DNA of 64,000 nt from Lachancea dasiensis (lineage: Eukaryota > Ascomycota > Saccharomycetes > Saccharomycetales > Saccharomycetaceae). The stretch spans positions 993,802 to 1,057,801 of the forward strand of contig LT598455.1 in the NCBI GenBank assembly GCA_900074725.1. Reading direction: 5' to 3'. The notes beneath the pieces are model-generated. The model made no database searches. It had not been told where the DNA came from and worked only from the letters and a program-made list of their open reading frames with translations. This document shows positions 28,688 to 37,989 of the stretch, in pieces (within the stretch, counting starts at the first letter, position 1; every line of letters begins with the position of its first letter). Both the position numbers and the translations under genes were made by a program.

Positions 28688-29774
28688 AGCGATCGATGCA
28701 ACTAAGAAACGGATAAATAGCGCTTGGATGGTCTCCTTCCCCGTTCACCTGCACGGGCTGCTGGACGTGCTCGGGAAAGTACCAACCAAGCTGATAGCAT
28801 AGAATCAATAACTATTTTGTACCTACCCATGTGATTGGCCGTTACTGGCTCCAAACCATGACCACATTGTATCTACCGATGTGATTAGCTGTAAATGGTT
28901 AGAGTAACTGGTTGTTGCATGGCTAATTGTTAATATAAAGCTTATCTCCAGATATCACTTTGTACTTTCCTGTCAATTGGTGCACCTCATGAAATCTTAT
29001 TCACCGACTTCTGGCGAGACCTATATGGTTGCCAGGCAGTATCAATTGCAACACCATGCGCGACATCTTAGCTGCTGTGATTCGAGACGAATAGCGCAGG
29101 CGAATAGTGATGATTTACCTACCCGTCATTTTATTATACAACCATCGCTGGGAAAACTCATATTCTACCTGGCACTAGTCTGCTGTATTTCCATCTCGTA
29201 TACCAGCGCTGGATTATAGTTTTTCAACAACAGCCGCTAGCCCCGTGAATGGTGTGTCTGAGTGTTGGAAAGCTTACAGGTTTTTACGGGTCGCTGAATA
29301 AATTGAATATATGGTGACGGCCCAAGGGGGGGATCACTCATCGTTAATGATAAAGTCGAGTGCAATCATGAAAAAGTCAGATGTATATAAGGAACCCTCA
29401 GATAAAAACGAATCTGATTTGGTTGTTGCCGGGCTCCATTGAAAGTTAAGCTGGTTGTGTATCGTTTATTTACTGTCATCATCGTCTGTTCATAATACGT
29501 ATTAGATTTGCTCGAAAGCACTCTGACGTTGTCGTTTTGAGCTCGATTGACTAAAAAAAGGTAGACAACACAGAAAAGGCTCGCATCTACGATCCGGGCT
29601 TTTTTATTTGAACCTCCCACTTAAAGCTAACTGCCACTCACGATCTTAGAACGCAGCACAAAAATATAAATTCTGTTTGCGCCAGCATTTCTCCGGAAAC
29701 TTTGGATATACCAGGAAGTGATTTACGACTCCCTTATTGATAAACTACGATCATTGTGAATTACCATCACAATA
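28688..29774. other. Intergenic region between NCE103 and SGA1
   Basis: This 1.1-kb gap has an imperfect direct repeat of about 34 bp at 50-bp period (28817-28850 and 28867-28900). A TCACTTTGTAC word lies at 28955-28965, an AGGGG core in a G run at 29325-29332, and a TATAAA at 29665-29670, 105 bp before the SGA1 ATG. No convincing ORF; 80-codon frames here show no domains. Confidence 0.55.
29665..29670 (+). promoter_or_regulatory. SGA1: Probable SGA1 TATA box
   Basis: TATAAA lies 105-110 bp upstream of the SGA1 start codon in an A-rich context. An AGGGG stress-type core lies about 450 bp upstream of the ATG. Confidence 0.5.
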
Positions 29775-31616
29775 ATGGCCAAAGAATCGTGTAAGTCGAC
29801 TGTCCGCTTTGATTCGAGTCACAAATGGACTAAAAACCTGCTGCTGACACTTTGTGCCAGCCTTTTGCTATGGTCCTGCTTTGGCCCGTCCCTGAAGGAA
29901 CCCCGAGAAATACAAAAATTCCGGACTCTCTCACCACCAGCGTTCCACGGTGTTACAGCTCACAACGTAACGATTGTGGATTTTCACAGCCATGCTCGAA
30001 TGAGTCCCACATCTACCCCTGGCTCTTCCTATTATCAGCAGCGCATACGCCTTAAGCCGATGATCTCGCACACAGTTGCTCGAGAGGAGTTCAACAACTG
30101 GTTGCAACAACAGACAGAGCTCAGCTTTGAAAGAGTCCTGGCGAACATTGGTGACGTTAATCTGAACAAATTGCACGAAGACGACGGTGTTGTGGAAGGG
30201 GTCGTCATTGCATCCCCTTCCAGGAGTTCGCCTGATTATTTTTACCAATGGATCAGAGATGGGGCGATCACGGTTAACACAGTTGTGAATCGGGTCTGGG
30301 ATTCGTCACAGACTAGCCGGCCAATTGTTAATTTAACGCTCGTGGGGACGGTCTTGAAATATTTGAACAACGCTTATGTTTTGCAGCGCACGGACAACCC
30401 TTCAGGATCTCTGGCACCAGACTACAAGGGCTTGGGCGAGCCCAAATGGATGGTAGATGACTCCCCCTTTGTCGGTAATTGGGGCCGACCTCAAAACGAT
30501 GGCCCGCCACTCAGAATCATCACCACTTTCAATTTTTTGCAGGTGCTCAAAAACCTCGATCTCACTTTGGAGGAAGCGATTAGTCAGTACGAGGCCTCGA
30601 GTGGGACTGATCTTTGTTTAAGCTTTGGTAATGAAAAAGATCTGTATGAAAAAATCCTGAAGCTGGATCTCGAATTTATCGCTGCGAATTGGCAAGCAGA
30701 CACCTTCGATCTATGGGAAGAAGTCAAAGCTCAGCACTTTTTCACAAGTTTGGTACAGTTGAAGGCCATCAAAATGGGCTGGAGCTATCTGGTCAACGTC
30801 CATCCAGAGTTCGACGACAAGCCCAACTCTCTAGCGGCTAACTTACAGGATAAGTTTCAAGACATTTTGAAGTTTTTGACGGACGAGGGCGGGTTCCTCG
30901 ATGAAAACAAGAACTACATCGTGGAAACACCAAAAATTTTGGGCACTAGGTCAGGCTTAGATATAGCAGTCTTAATTGGATCTATGATAACTCATGACAA
31001 TCATGGAGCATCACTCCTACAAGACGACGTTCCCTTCAATGTATATGACAGTGGAATCTTGAATTCTTTACATGGTCTGACGAAGCAAATGGAGATCTTA
31101 TATCCAGTTAATCATCATCGGGCTAATCTAAATCTCGGCGTGGCCCTGGGGAGATATCCGGAGGATATTTATGATGGAGTTGGCACCTCTGAAGGCAACC
31201 CCTGGTTTTTAGCCACGTCAGCAGCCGCAGAAGTACTTTATAAAGTGATCTGGCACTATTACGCCTCGCAGAAGGATCTCGTCATTCCCATGGATGGCTG
31301 GAAATCAGAATTTTGGACTCGCATAATTGATAACATCGATAACAACGTAAAAGAAAACGAAGAATGGCAGTTGGTGCTTCCATATGGCTCGCCTGCCTAC
31401 AATCAGACTATGATTTCTCTATTTACATTGGGAGACTCTTTCTTGGATAAAGTGAGAGAGCACGTTAGTAACGACGGGGAGATGTCGGAACAATTTAACA
31501 AATACAGTGGGTATTTGCAAGGAGCTAGGCATTTGACATGGTCCTATGGATCATTTTGGAATTCTTGCCGGTGGAGGACCCAGGTTCTCATTAAACTGGG
31601 CAAGAACGGAGAATAG
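29775..31616 (+). CDS. SGA1: Glucoamylase (glucan 1,4-alpha-glucosidase), GH15
   Basis: This 613-aa GH15 enzyme releases glucose from glycogen or starch non-reducing ends. S. cerevisiae Sga1 (YIL099W, 549 aa) is an intracellular, vacuolar enzyme made during sporulation. A basic N-terminus is followed by one hydrophobic signal-anchor segment (about residues 22-40), then a variable stretch and the (alpha/alpha)6 catalytic domain. The substrate motif YQWIRDGAITVNTVV is at about residues 155-169. A GNPWFLATSAAAEVLY block and the C-terminal HLTWSYGSFWNSCRWR block follow. Several NxT/NxS sequons fit a secretory protein. It is convergent with FMC1. Confidence 0.94.
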   Translation: MAKESCKSTVRFDSSHKWTKNLLLTLCASLLLWSCFGPSLKEPREIQKFRTLSPPAFHGVTAHNVTIVDFHSHARMSPTSTPGSSYYQQRIRLKPMISHTVAREEFNNWLQQQTELSFERVLANIGDVNLNKLHEDDGVVEGVVIASPSRSSPDYFYQWIRDGAITVNTVVNRVWDSSQTSRPIVNLTLVGTVLKYLNNAYVLQRTDNPSGSLAPDYKGLGEPKWMVDDSPFVGNWGRPQNDGPPLRIITTFNFLQVLKNLDLTLEEAISQYEASSGTDLCLSFGNEKDLYEKILKLDLEFIAANWQADTFDLWEEVKAQHFFTSLVQLKAIKMGWSYLVNVHPEFDDKPNSLAANLQDKFQDILKFLTDEGGFLDENKNYIVETPKILGTRSGLDIAVLIGSMITHDNHGASLLQDDVPFNVYDSGILNSLHGLTKQMEILYPVNHHRANLNLGVALGRYPEDIYDGVGTSEGNPWFLATSAAAEVLYKVIWHYYASQKDLVIPMDGWKSEFWTRIIDNIDNNVKENEEWQLVLPYGSPAYNQTMISLFTLGDSFLDKVREHVSNDGEMSEQFNKYSGYLQGARHLTWSYGSFWNSCRWRTQVLIKLGKNGE

Positions 31617-31698
31617 GCGTCTTTGTTTTATTTTTTATTGGTAGCGACTGGCTTTACGTAATTTGGAGTAGCCTCACCCTTTCTATCATTTTTAGTAT

Positions 31699-32199
31699 CT
31701 ACAAATCTGGGACTTGTAGGCCGACTCTGGCAGCAGTACGCTTCACTTTTTCTTCTTGATCCATCTTTAGGCCCGGGTTGTATCTTTCCACCAGTTCTTC
31801 ATATTCCATTTGGTTTTTTACAAATCCGGAGATGTCCTTCAAGTGCTGCAACCTTTTGTTGACACTGCCAGCATCTCCTGGGAAATTTTGGAAAATCATC
31901 TCTCTAAGGCTACTGGAGTTTTCGTAATAGTGCAGTGCTTTGGACCGGGCTGGATCGTTAGCCTTCAAACGCTCAATTTCATTTGTTAGCTCACTTAAGT
32001 GACCATTGTGCTTTGAACTATTGCTTGAAGCCTGATCAGACGCCTGCTGTCTCAACAAGTTGAACTTTCTGTAGGTCAGTAGCGCTACCTGTTTCTTATT
32101 GTCTTCGGTGATTTGCGCAATCTTCGACCGCTTGTTGGACTTGACCAATGACCTTATCAGTTGCTTGTACACTACCAGAAGTTGCTGATTTGAACTCAT
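31699..32199 (-). CDS. FMC1: Mitochondrial F1-ATPase assembly factor Fmc1
   Basis: Fmc1 supports Atp12-dependent assembly of the F1 sector of ATP synthase, especially at high temperature. The 166-aa product (S. cerevisiae 155) is an LYR-like helical protein with LVVYKQLIRSL near its start and a SGFVKNQMEYEELVERYNPGL segment near its end. I use the ATG at 32199. An in-frame ATG at 32427 would add 76 residues that look like translated promoter and exceed the family length. It lies between SGA1 (convergent) and the IDH1 promoter, in the YIL098C slot. Confidence 0.9.
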   Translation of the reverse strand: MSSNQQLLVVYKQLIRSLVKSNKRSKIAQITEDNKKQVALLTYRKFNLLRQQASDQASSNSSKHNGHLSELTNEIERLKANDPARSKALHYYENSSSLREMIFQNFPGDAGSVNKRLQHLKDISGFVKNQMEYEELVERYNPGLKMDQEEKVKRTAARVGLQVPDL

Positions 32200-33297
32200 A
32201 GTAATTGGAAGAAGCGCCTGTGTTATTGTACCAACCTTAGTTGTCAACTGATGGATGACTTCATGAATTGTACGATCGTGCACGAATTTTTCAGTGCCCG
32301 ACGAAACTAATGACGGTAAAATGAAGGAAAATCGCCAAGGTGGGCAGAACGTTGAGAAGACTCGAAGTGGCCAAGGCCACTCTAGCCCCGAGACAGTGTA
32401 ACTTGCTGTCAAAACTACCTGACTCATTGAGACTCACAGAAAACGCATAACACCGAAAGCACCTGTGGGCAAACAGTAAGCAAGAGCAAGAAAAGCTGTG
32501 CGTCCAGATATCACACACAATGAGGAGAGTATCCCAGACACCTTATTAGATATTCTTGGGCAGAGCACGGCACACTCCACTCTCTTGTCTTACGTTAGCC
32601 TTGGCTACGCAAGTGTTTTACTGCTACTACTCGCAAACATCATATCATACGTGTGTGACGCAGCGCAAATACAAATCTCGCCTATCGTGAGAAGCTCAAG
32701 ACACTCTACCAAACACGCAATCCAATACGTATAGTGTTGACCATGTACCACATTTACCATTGTCCAATCAATCAAGGGCACGTAGGTTAGAATCTATCGC
32801 ACCGACGAAACACCAAGGACTACCGTGAACCCGGCAGAAAAGAGAAGAAGGTACGCTGGCTGGTGTTGTGTGGGACCGCAGAACTCTCATCTGCTCTCAC
32901 GCCAGGGTATTGACTCCAGGAAGGAAGCTTGGGTCGAACCCACGACGCTACGATTCGAAGTCATTATCGACGGGCCGAGTCGGACCCGAAGTTTCGAGCC
33001 CGGATCCGAAAAAATATGAAATTGGGCTTCAAAATACTTGATGACCATTTTTAACGAATATATATAGACAGCACAGCTGAATTATCATTAGAGACAACAT
33101 CAGTGGATCTCGAGGAAATCAGGTATCTTTGGAGACTAGACTTAGGATCAACAAGTATAACCAGCAAACTGCATTTTCTGGCTATTTTTGCTACTGCAGA
33201 GTTGAATTAGAAAGAAGTGCCCTGTTTTTTCCCCGATAGCAGCTTCCTCTTTCGAATAGTTTAATCGACTAATCATCGCCCAATTCAACATCACATA
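32200..33297. other. Intergenic region between FMC1 and IDH1
   Basis: This 1.1-kb gap contains a GC-rich, hairpin-rich patch (about 32,860-33,012) that resembles no gene I know. A TATATATA lies at about 33,059-33,066, some 235 bp before the IDH1 ATG. A hydrophobic open frame at 32498-32734 lacks an ATG. I found no foldable tRNA. Confidence 0.5.
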
Positions 33298-34383
33298 ATG
33301 TTTAAGAACGGAATTGGTATGTCTAAAAGATCGCTGGCCAGTGTGGCTGCCGAGCAGCTGCTTCCAAAGAAGTACGGTGGCCGCTACACCGTTACTTTGA
33401 TTCCAGGAGACGGTGTGGGTAAGGAAGTTACCGACTCTGTAGTGTCGATTTTCGACGCCGAAAACGTTCCAGTGGACTGGGAGTCCGTGGAGATCTCCGG
33501 GTTGGAAAACCAAGAAGGTGTACAAAAGGCCGTGGATTCGCTAAAGAGAAACAAGATCGGTCTTAAAGGTATCTGGCACACACCCGTGGACCAATCCGGC
33601 TTCGGCTCGCTAAATGTTGCTCTCCGCAAGCAGTTGGATATTTTTGCCAATGTTGCTTTGTTCAAGAGTGTTCCAGGCGTCCAGACCCGTCACTCCAACG
33701 TTGATCTAGTTGTTATCAGAGAAAACACCGAGGGTGAATACTCTGGTTTGGAGCACGAGTCCGTCCCAGGTGTTGTTGAATCCCTAAAGATCATGACCAA
33801 GACCAAATCCGAGAGAATCGGTCGTTTCGCTTTTGATTTTGCCGTCAAGAACAACAGAAAGTCCGTCTGTGCCGTTCACAAAGCCAACATCATGAAGTTG
33901 GGTGACGGTTTGTTCAGAAACTGCATCAACGAAGTCGGTGCCAAAGAATACCCAGAGATCGACGTTAAGAACATCATTGTCGACAACGCCTCTATGCAAG
34001 CCGCTGCCAAGCCACAACAATTCGACGTGCTTGTCACTCCAAACTTGTACGGTTCCATTTTGGGTAACATTGGTGCTGCTTTGATCGGTGGCCCAGGTCT
34101 TGTCCCAGGTGCCAACTTTGGTAGAGAATACGCTGTTTTCGAACCTGGTTCCAGACACGTTGGTTTGGACATCAAGGGCCAAAACCTAGCTAACCCTACT
34201 GCCATGATCTTGTCCTCCACCCTCATGTTGAGACACCTCGGTTTGAACGCCTACGCCGACAGAATTTCCAAGGCTACTTACGATGTCATTGCCGAAGGTA
34301 AGACCACTACTCAAGACATCGGTGGTTCTTCTTCTACTACTGACTTCACCAATGCCATTATTGAAAAATTGAAGGCTTTGTAA
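33298..34383 (+). CDS. IDH1: NAD-isocitrate dehydrogenase regulatory subunit 1
   Basis: Idh1 is the AMP-binding regulatory subunit that pairs with catalytic Idh2 in the mitochondrial octamer converting isocitrate to 2-oxoglutarate. The 361-aa protein (S. cerevisiae 360) begins with a basic, Ser-rich presequence of about 25 residues before PKKYGGRYTVTLIPGDGVGKE. It has the family blocks RENTEGEYSGLEHESVPGVV, HKANIMKLGDGLF and the C-terminal TTQDIGGSSSTTDF. LYS12 in this window is a paralogous enzyme of the same fold. Codon use is strongly biased (GGT, AAG, TTG, GCT), as in highly expressed yeast genes. Relative to S. cerevisiae it belongs to an inverted block with GPI15 and BDP1. Confidence 0.97.
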   Translation: MFKNGIGMSKRSLASVAAEQLLPKKYGGRYTVTLIPGDGVGKEVTDSVVSIFDAENVPVDWESVEISGLENQEGVQKAVDSLKRNKIGLKGIWHTPVDQSGFGSLNVALRKQLDIFANVALFKSVPGVQTRHSNVDLVVIRENTEGEYSGLEHESVPGVVESLKIMTKTKSERIGRFAFDFAVKNNRKSVCAVHKANIMKLGDGLFRNCINEVGAKEYPEIDVKNIIVDNASMQAAAKPQQFDVLVTPNLYGSILGNIGAALIGGPGLVPGANFGREYAVFEPGSRHVGLDIKGQNLANPTAMILSSTLMLRHLGLNAYADRISKATYDVIAEGKTTTQDIGGSSSTTDFTNAIIEKLKAL

Positions 34384-34700
34384 TGAAAATTAAGGATTTG
34401 ACGTCAGGATTTAAATAGAGAAAGTGCGGCGAGTTTGTCATAAGCTTTACTGGCACTTTTCAGATAAATAGTAACATTCAATTGAATCTCAGAAAGACAG
34501 CGTAAACTTGATCTTTTGAAGTCGATGTCAATTTCTCATCAGATGAGAGTCGTGAGTACTCTATAGTACTCATGCCCGCTTTAATTGATTCAGCAGGATG
34601 TGGGATATAAAATTGGCTGTCCCTTAAGTTTCCATCGTCTATACTTGGGACAGGCCTAAACAGTGTGCCGTTGGTAAGCCAACTTCACAGGGTCTCAAGA
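34384..34700. other. Short intergenic region between IDH1 and FYV10
   Basis: These 317 bp between tandem genes hold no recognisable element. The open frame upstream of FYV10 begins with GTG codons only, so the FYV10 start is placed at 34701. Confidence 0.5.
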
Positions 34701-36215
34701 ATGTCCATGTTGAATGAGCCCACTGTTGACTTTCATTTAAAGCTTAACGAGCAAACGTTCCATATACCCAATGAGCTCTTGAAGAATAACGTAAAAAAGG
34801 TCCACAAGCTGGTCGAACATGAATCCAGGCGACTGAATCAGCTCTTCGATGACGTGAATATATTCATGGGAGCTCAAGAAAGTCAGAATATTATCAACAA
34901 GCTGAATGAGATTATTAAGGTAGTTGAGCTTTTGGAACGCAAACTGGAAAAAAGGGTTAATGTAGAATGTGAGCTGCTGAAGCGGATTGAATACCGTATC
35001 AATTACTACAAGGAGCTGGAAAGTCTCAAAAGTACACGCAATCGTGACGGCCTCATAAATTGGTATCAAAGGTACACTAACATATTGATTGGAGAATACC
35101 TCACGCGAAATAACAATTTGTACGACCAGGAGCTGGGTGTAGATAGCAAAACAGGCGCTAACATCGGCACAGACCTTAACGCTGGTATACGCCAAAAACG
35201 TAAGATGTCGTCGCCGACAGTCCCGAACCTACCGATGAATGCGGGTTTTCAGTTTTTGAAATCACAAAATTTGGAAAACTACTTGGACTATGATATTTTA
35301 ATTACAGCGAACCAAATTGCAAATAGTCTGGAGACCCATCATGACTTGTCATTGCTTATCAGCTGGATTAGGGAAAACCAAGCATTCTTGGAAAGCAAGT
35401 CATCTGTCCTTGAATTTGAAACGCGGTTCCAAGAATACATCGAGCTGGTAAAAGTTCAAAACTATCCGGGCGCTATCAACTGTTTCCAAACCCACCTCAT
35501 CAACTTCATACACACAAATTTTGAAGAGCTGAAACTTGCTTCAGGGCTTTTGGTTTTCATTAAAAGTTGCAAGGGCAGTATGCTGAAGCAGCACTCAGCT
35601 GAAAACGACCTCACAAGTAGAAGAGGGTTTTTCCAGTTTTTTTTTCGTAAGCCGCTGCCGAAAACGTTTTCTCCGGAAACTAGTGGCTTGGGCAGTGACT
35701 CAGCTATTGTAGGTTCAAGCAATGGTGATTTCGAGAGATATACAAGAGTTCTGGACGATGAAAGATGGGATACTTTGAAGGGCCTTTTTTTACAAGAATA
35801 TTATTCCATGTATGGAATTTCTCAACATGATCCCCTCTTAATATATTTATCTCTAGGGATCTCAACGTTGAAGACGAAAGCATGTCTCCAAGGCTTGCCG
35901 AATCCAGATGCTGAGGACTCTCCAATGGATAACTTTTTGCATAATGAGCTTAATCATTCCAAGTGCCCAGTTTGCAGCGCAGAATTTGCTCCATTGGCCA
36001 GTGATTTGCCTTATGCCCACCATATTCAGTCGAATTTATTCGACAACCCGGTTATGTTACCAAATGGTAATGTTTATGATGGAAAAAAGCTGAAAGCTTT
36101 GGCAAATAAGCTGGTCAGTAAAAATCTCTGCAGCCTGGATACAGATCAGATCATGGATCCTGTAGACCGATCTGTCTACAACGAGAAAGAGTTTATCACT
36201 ATGTATCCAACCTGA
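34701..36215 (+). CDS. FYV10: GID E3 ubiquitin ligase subunit Gid9/Fyv10
   Basis: Fyv10 is a RING-like subunit of the GID/CTLH ligase that degrades gluconeogenic enzymes such as fructose-1,6-bisphosphatase on return to glucose. The 504-aa protein (S. cerevisiae 516) has an N-terminal coiled-coil region, LisH and CTLH segments in the middle (about residues 205-285), and a CRA region. At the C-terminus is the degenerate RING with CPVCSAEFAPLA, AHHIQS, LPNGNVYD and a final MDPVDRSVYNEKEF. The start is the first ATG (MSMLNEPTVDFHLKLNEQ), aligning with the S. cerevisiae N-terminus. It is convergent with BMT5, with 26 bp between stops. Confidence 0.95.
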   Translation: MSMLNEPTVDFHLKLNEQTFHIPNELLKNNVKKVHKLVEHESRRLNQLFDDVNIFMGAQESQNIINKLNEIIKVVELLERKLEKRVNVECELLKRIEYRINYYKELESLKSTRNRDGLINWYQRYTNILIGEYLTRNNNLYDQELGVDSKTGANIGTDLNAGIRQKRKMSSPTVPNLPMNAGFQFLKSQNLENYLDYDILITANQIANSLETHHDLSLLISWIRENQAFLESKSSVLEFETRFQEYIELVKVQNYPGAINCFQTHLINFIHTNFEELKLASGLLVFIKSCKGSMLKQHSAENDLTSRRGFFQFFFRKPLPKTFSPETSGLGSDSAIVGSSNGDFERYTRVLDDERWDTLKGLFLQEYYSMYGISQHDPLLIYLSLGISTLKTKACLQGLPNPDAEDSPMDNFLHNELNHSKCPVCSAEFAPLASDLPYAHHIQSNLFDNPVMLPNGNVYDGKKLKALANKLVSKNLCSLDTDQIMDPVDRSVYNEKEFITMYPT

Positions 36216-36241
36216 CAACTGTTTTGCAGCATTTAACCTAA

Positions 36242-37228
36242 TTAATCTTCATCGCTTTCGGAGTCTCTTTGCTTCTTGCCATTTTTGGTATGTTTGACTT
36301 TGTCAAAGATATCGAAGACATAAGTCCTGGCCTCTCTTTGGGAGGCAGGTTTTGTCGTATCCTGCTCGCTATTGGTACGCTTGTGATTGTATTCTGGATA
36401 ATTTTCCCATTGAAAGTTGCCTGATCTTTCTATTTTCCATCCTGTTGTTTTGGCCAAAATTTTGATTTGCCAACTGTCGTAGGGTTCACCCTGAAACAAT
36501 GTAAGCAATACCTTCCCACATCCATCAGCATCGACTCCAATTGATTCCTTCCTTTCCTCTAAATCGTAGCCTTGCGTGTATACCTCGGATTTATTGAGAG
36601 GAAGGTGATTGACGGTCCTATAGAAACGCTTGCAACTGTCAAGAAATGTAGTGATTAGAATTTGATGATCTCGAATATTTTTGTCCTGATCTTTGACACC
36701 TTTGCCGGTGTGTGGAAAGTTGAACATAATGTTCTGCAGTGGTTTTAACGCCCATCCGGCACCTACTAGTTTGGCCCACGTCGTCTTCTTGCTGAGCTTA
36801 AAAGACTTGATGAGGTTGGTAGCGTCTATTTTGAAAAAAATCTTAACACCATTCTCTACCAGAAATTCGTAATTCTCCTGGAAGCTACGTGGATATTTCA
36901 ATTTAAGCTCCGTAGACGAAGCATCGAAGCTGGTCACTATGAGGTTTTCTGGTTTGATATGCTCTTGAAGCACAATTGATCGGGCAAATGAAAAGTCGCC
37001 TTCACCCACTAACAATAATGTTGAGTTCTTGTCAAATGGGACTATTTTACTTGCTCTTTCTTGTTGAAGGGTCCGCTGTTCAATACTTGCTTTTGTAGGC
37101 TGTGTTTTGTGTAAAGCATGGTCCAACTTACTTTTTGCTCTCTTTTTGTTCTGTTCTATTGCCTGGTGTCGCAAAAGAGCACCTTTTAAGCCCTTGGATC
37201 CTAACTTTCCCTTAAGTTTGCGCCCCAT
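36242..37228 (-). CDS. BMT5: 25S rRNA (uracil-N3) methyltransferase Bmt5
   Basis: Bmt5 methylates U2634 (m3U) of 25S rRNA in the nucleolus. The 328-aa protein (S. cerevisiae YIL096C, 336 aa) has a basic N-terminus (MGRKLKGKLGSKGLKGALLRHQ). The SAM-binding motif LLVGEGDFSFARS is at about residue 75. The catalytic-domain blocks NIMFNFPHTGKG and FQGEPYDSWQIKILA follow, then a C-terminal RRTNSEQDTTKPASQREAR motif. The start is the first ATG; upstream in frame there is only TTG. The promoter has a PAC element and an RRPE-like site, as expected for a ribosome-biogenesis gene. Confidence 0.95.
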   Translation of the reverse strand: MGRKLKGKLGSKGLKGALLRHQAIEQNKKRAKSKLDHALHKTQPTKASIEQRTLQQERASKIVPFDKNSTLLLVGEGDFSFARSIVLQEHIKPENLIVTSFDASSTELKLKYPRSFQENYEFLVENGVKIFFKIDATNLIKSFKLSKKTTWAKLVGAGWALKPLQNIMFNFPHTGKGVKDQDKNIRDHQILITTFLDSCKRFYRTVNHLPLNKSEVYTQGYDLEERKESIGVDADGCGKVLLTLFQGEPYDSWQIKILAKTTGWKIERSGNFQWENYPEYNHKRTNSEQDTTKPASQREARTYVFDIFDKVKHTKNGKKQRDSESDED

Positions 37229-37313
37229 CGTCTTCAAAAATAAGCAGCAGACCTCTAAAGAAGTTACTCAACAGCTCTTAAACGTTTCCCAGCCTGAGCT
37301 CCTGTCGTCTCAT

Positions 37314-37348
37314 CTCATCGCATTAATGTTGACTTGACAAATTTTCCA
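37314..37348 (-). promoter_or_regulatory. BMT5: PAC and RRPE-like elements upstream of BMT5
   Basis: The minus strand reads GCGATGAG, an exact PAC core, at 37314-37321, 86-93 bp before the BMT5 ATG. TGGAAAATTT at 37339-37348 is an RRPE with one mismatch. They lie in the short space between BMT5 and the 3' end of GPI15. Confidence 0.8.
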
Positions 37349-37386
37349 GCTCGTGATAAAAACACACATAACACATGCGAAGTCAT

Positions 37387-37989
37387 TCACGCATATAAGC
37401 ACTTTCTGGACCCATTGTAAATCTTCTTCAAGTCCTCTAATCTTGGTTGAGTTTTCTGGTTTTAGTGTTAGTAGTTGCTGCAAAGCTCGCTGTTTAGCGG
37501 AAGTAAGATAAAAGCTTAACATACAGGAAATACCAATTGTAGCTTTGTAGCGTCTTTTAGGATTACAGCCATGTAAAATATCACTTGAAACCCTTTAGTG
37601 AAGCCCTCATTGATGACTAGATCAACAATTCTGTCGTTGGGAATGAATATTGTTTGTTCAAGCCATCGCTCATTAAGAGACCGTGGTAAGAGAACACATC
37701 CTGCCATGGTGGACATCTGAATTCCAGTTTGTCTGAACACATATAGCGATTCGATAGTAGGATTCCGTATCAGTATTAGTGACAGCGCCACGGATAGTAG
37801 CTGCAGAATCATTTTGGTAAAATGAGAGATGGATAACTTTGCATCTGTGTAGCAAGCTACAGCAGCGTTTAACGCTGCAAAAATGAGTAGATTCAACAAA
37901 CAAGAAAGTCGATAGCGCCTGGGAACAACCGTATATTTCCTATATAGCTTCCCATCTTTCGCATCGACAGTCACACTGTAGTTCTTCAT
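37387..37989 (-). CDS. GPI15: GPI-GlcNAc transferase subunit Gpi15 (PIG-H), spliced (exons 37989-37525 and 37455-37387)
   Basis: Gpi15 is a subunit of the ER complex that transfers GlcNAc to phosphatidylinositol, the first step of GPI-anchor synthesis. Exon 1 encodes 155 residues with two membrane segments (LSCLLNLLIFAALNAAVACY and FTKMILQLLSVALSLILIR) and the PIG-H core (IPNDRIVDLVINEGFTKGFQ). It ends ...QLVFP at a GTATGT donor. Exon 2 adds 22 residues (KTQPRLEDLKKIYNGSRK...), which align with the S. cerevisiae tail PSIDDQRLIYNISRK. The spliced product is 177 aa (S. cerevisiae 229). Without splicing the frame stops two codons into the intron. The start is the first ATG after an in-frame stop. 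Confidence 0.92.
37456..37524 (-). other. GPI15: 69-nt spliceosomal intron near the 3' end of GPI15
   Basis: On the minus strand the donor GTATGT is at 37524-37519, a perfect TACTAAC branch site at 37473-37467 and the acceptor CAG ends at 37456. The branch-to-acceptor distance is very short, about 11 nt. Splicing restores the conserved Gpi15 C-terminus in frame. Confidence 0.92.

Noticed and set aside
32200-32427. 76-residue N-terminal extension of FMC1 from an upstream in-frame ATG
   Set aside because: The internal start gives 166 aa, close to the 155-aa family length, and the extension has no family similarity.
32926-32950. Possible tRNA on the minus strand (GGTTCGACCCA B-box-like word)
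   Set aside because: The T stem fails to pair, no A box lies at a usual distance and no acceptor stem closes. Kept only as part of a structured-patch finding.
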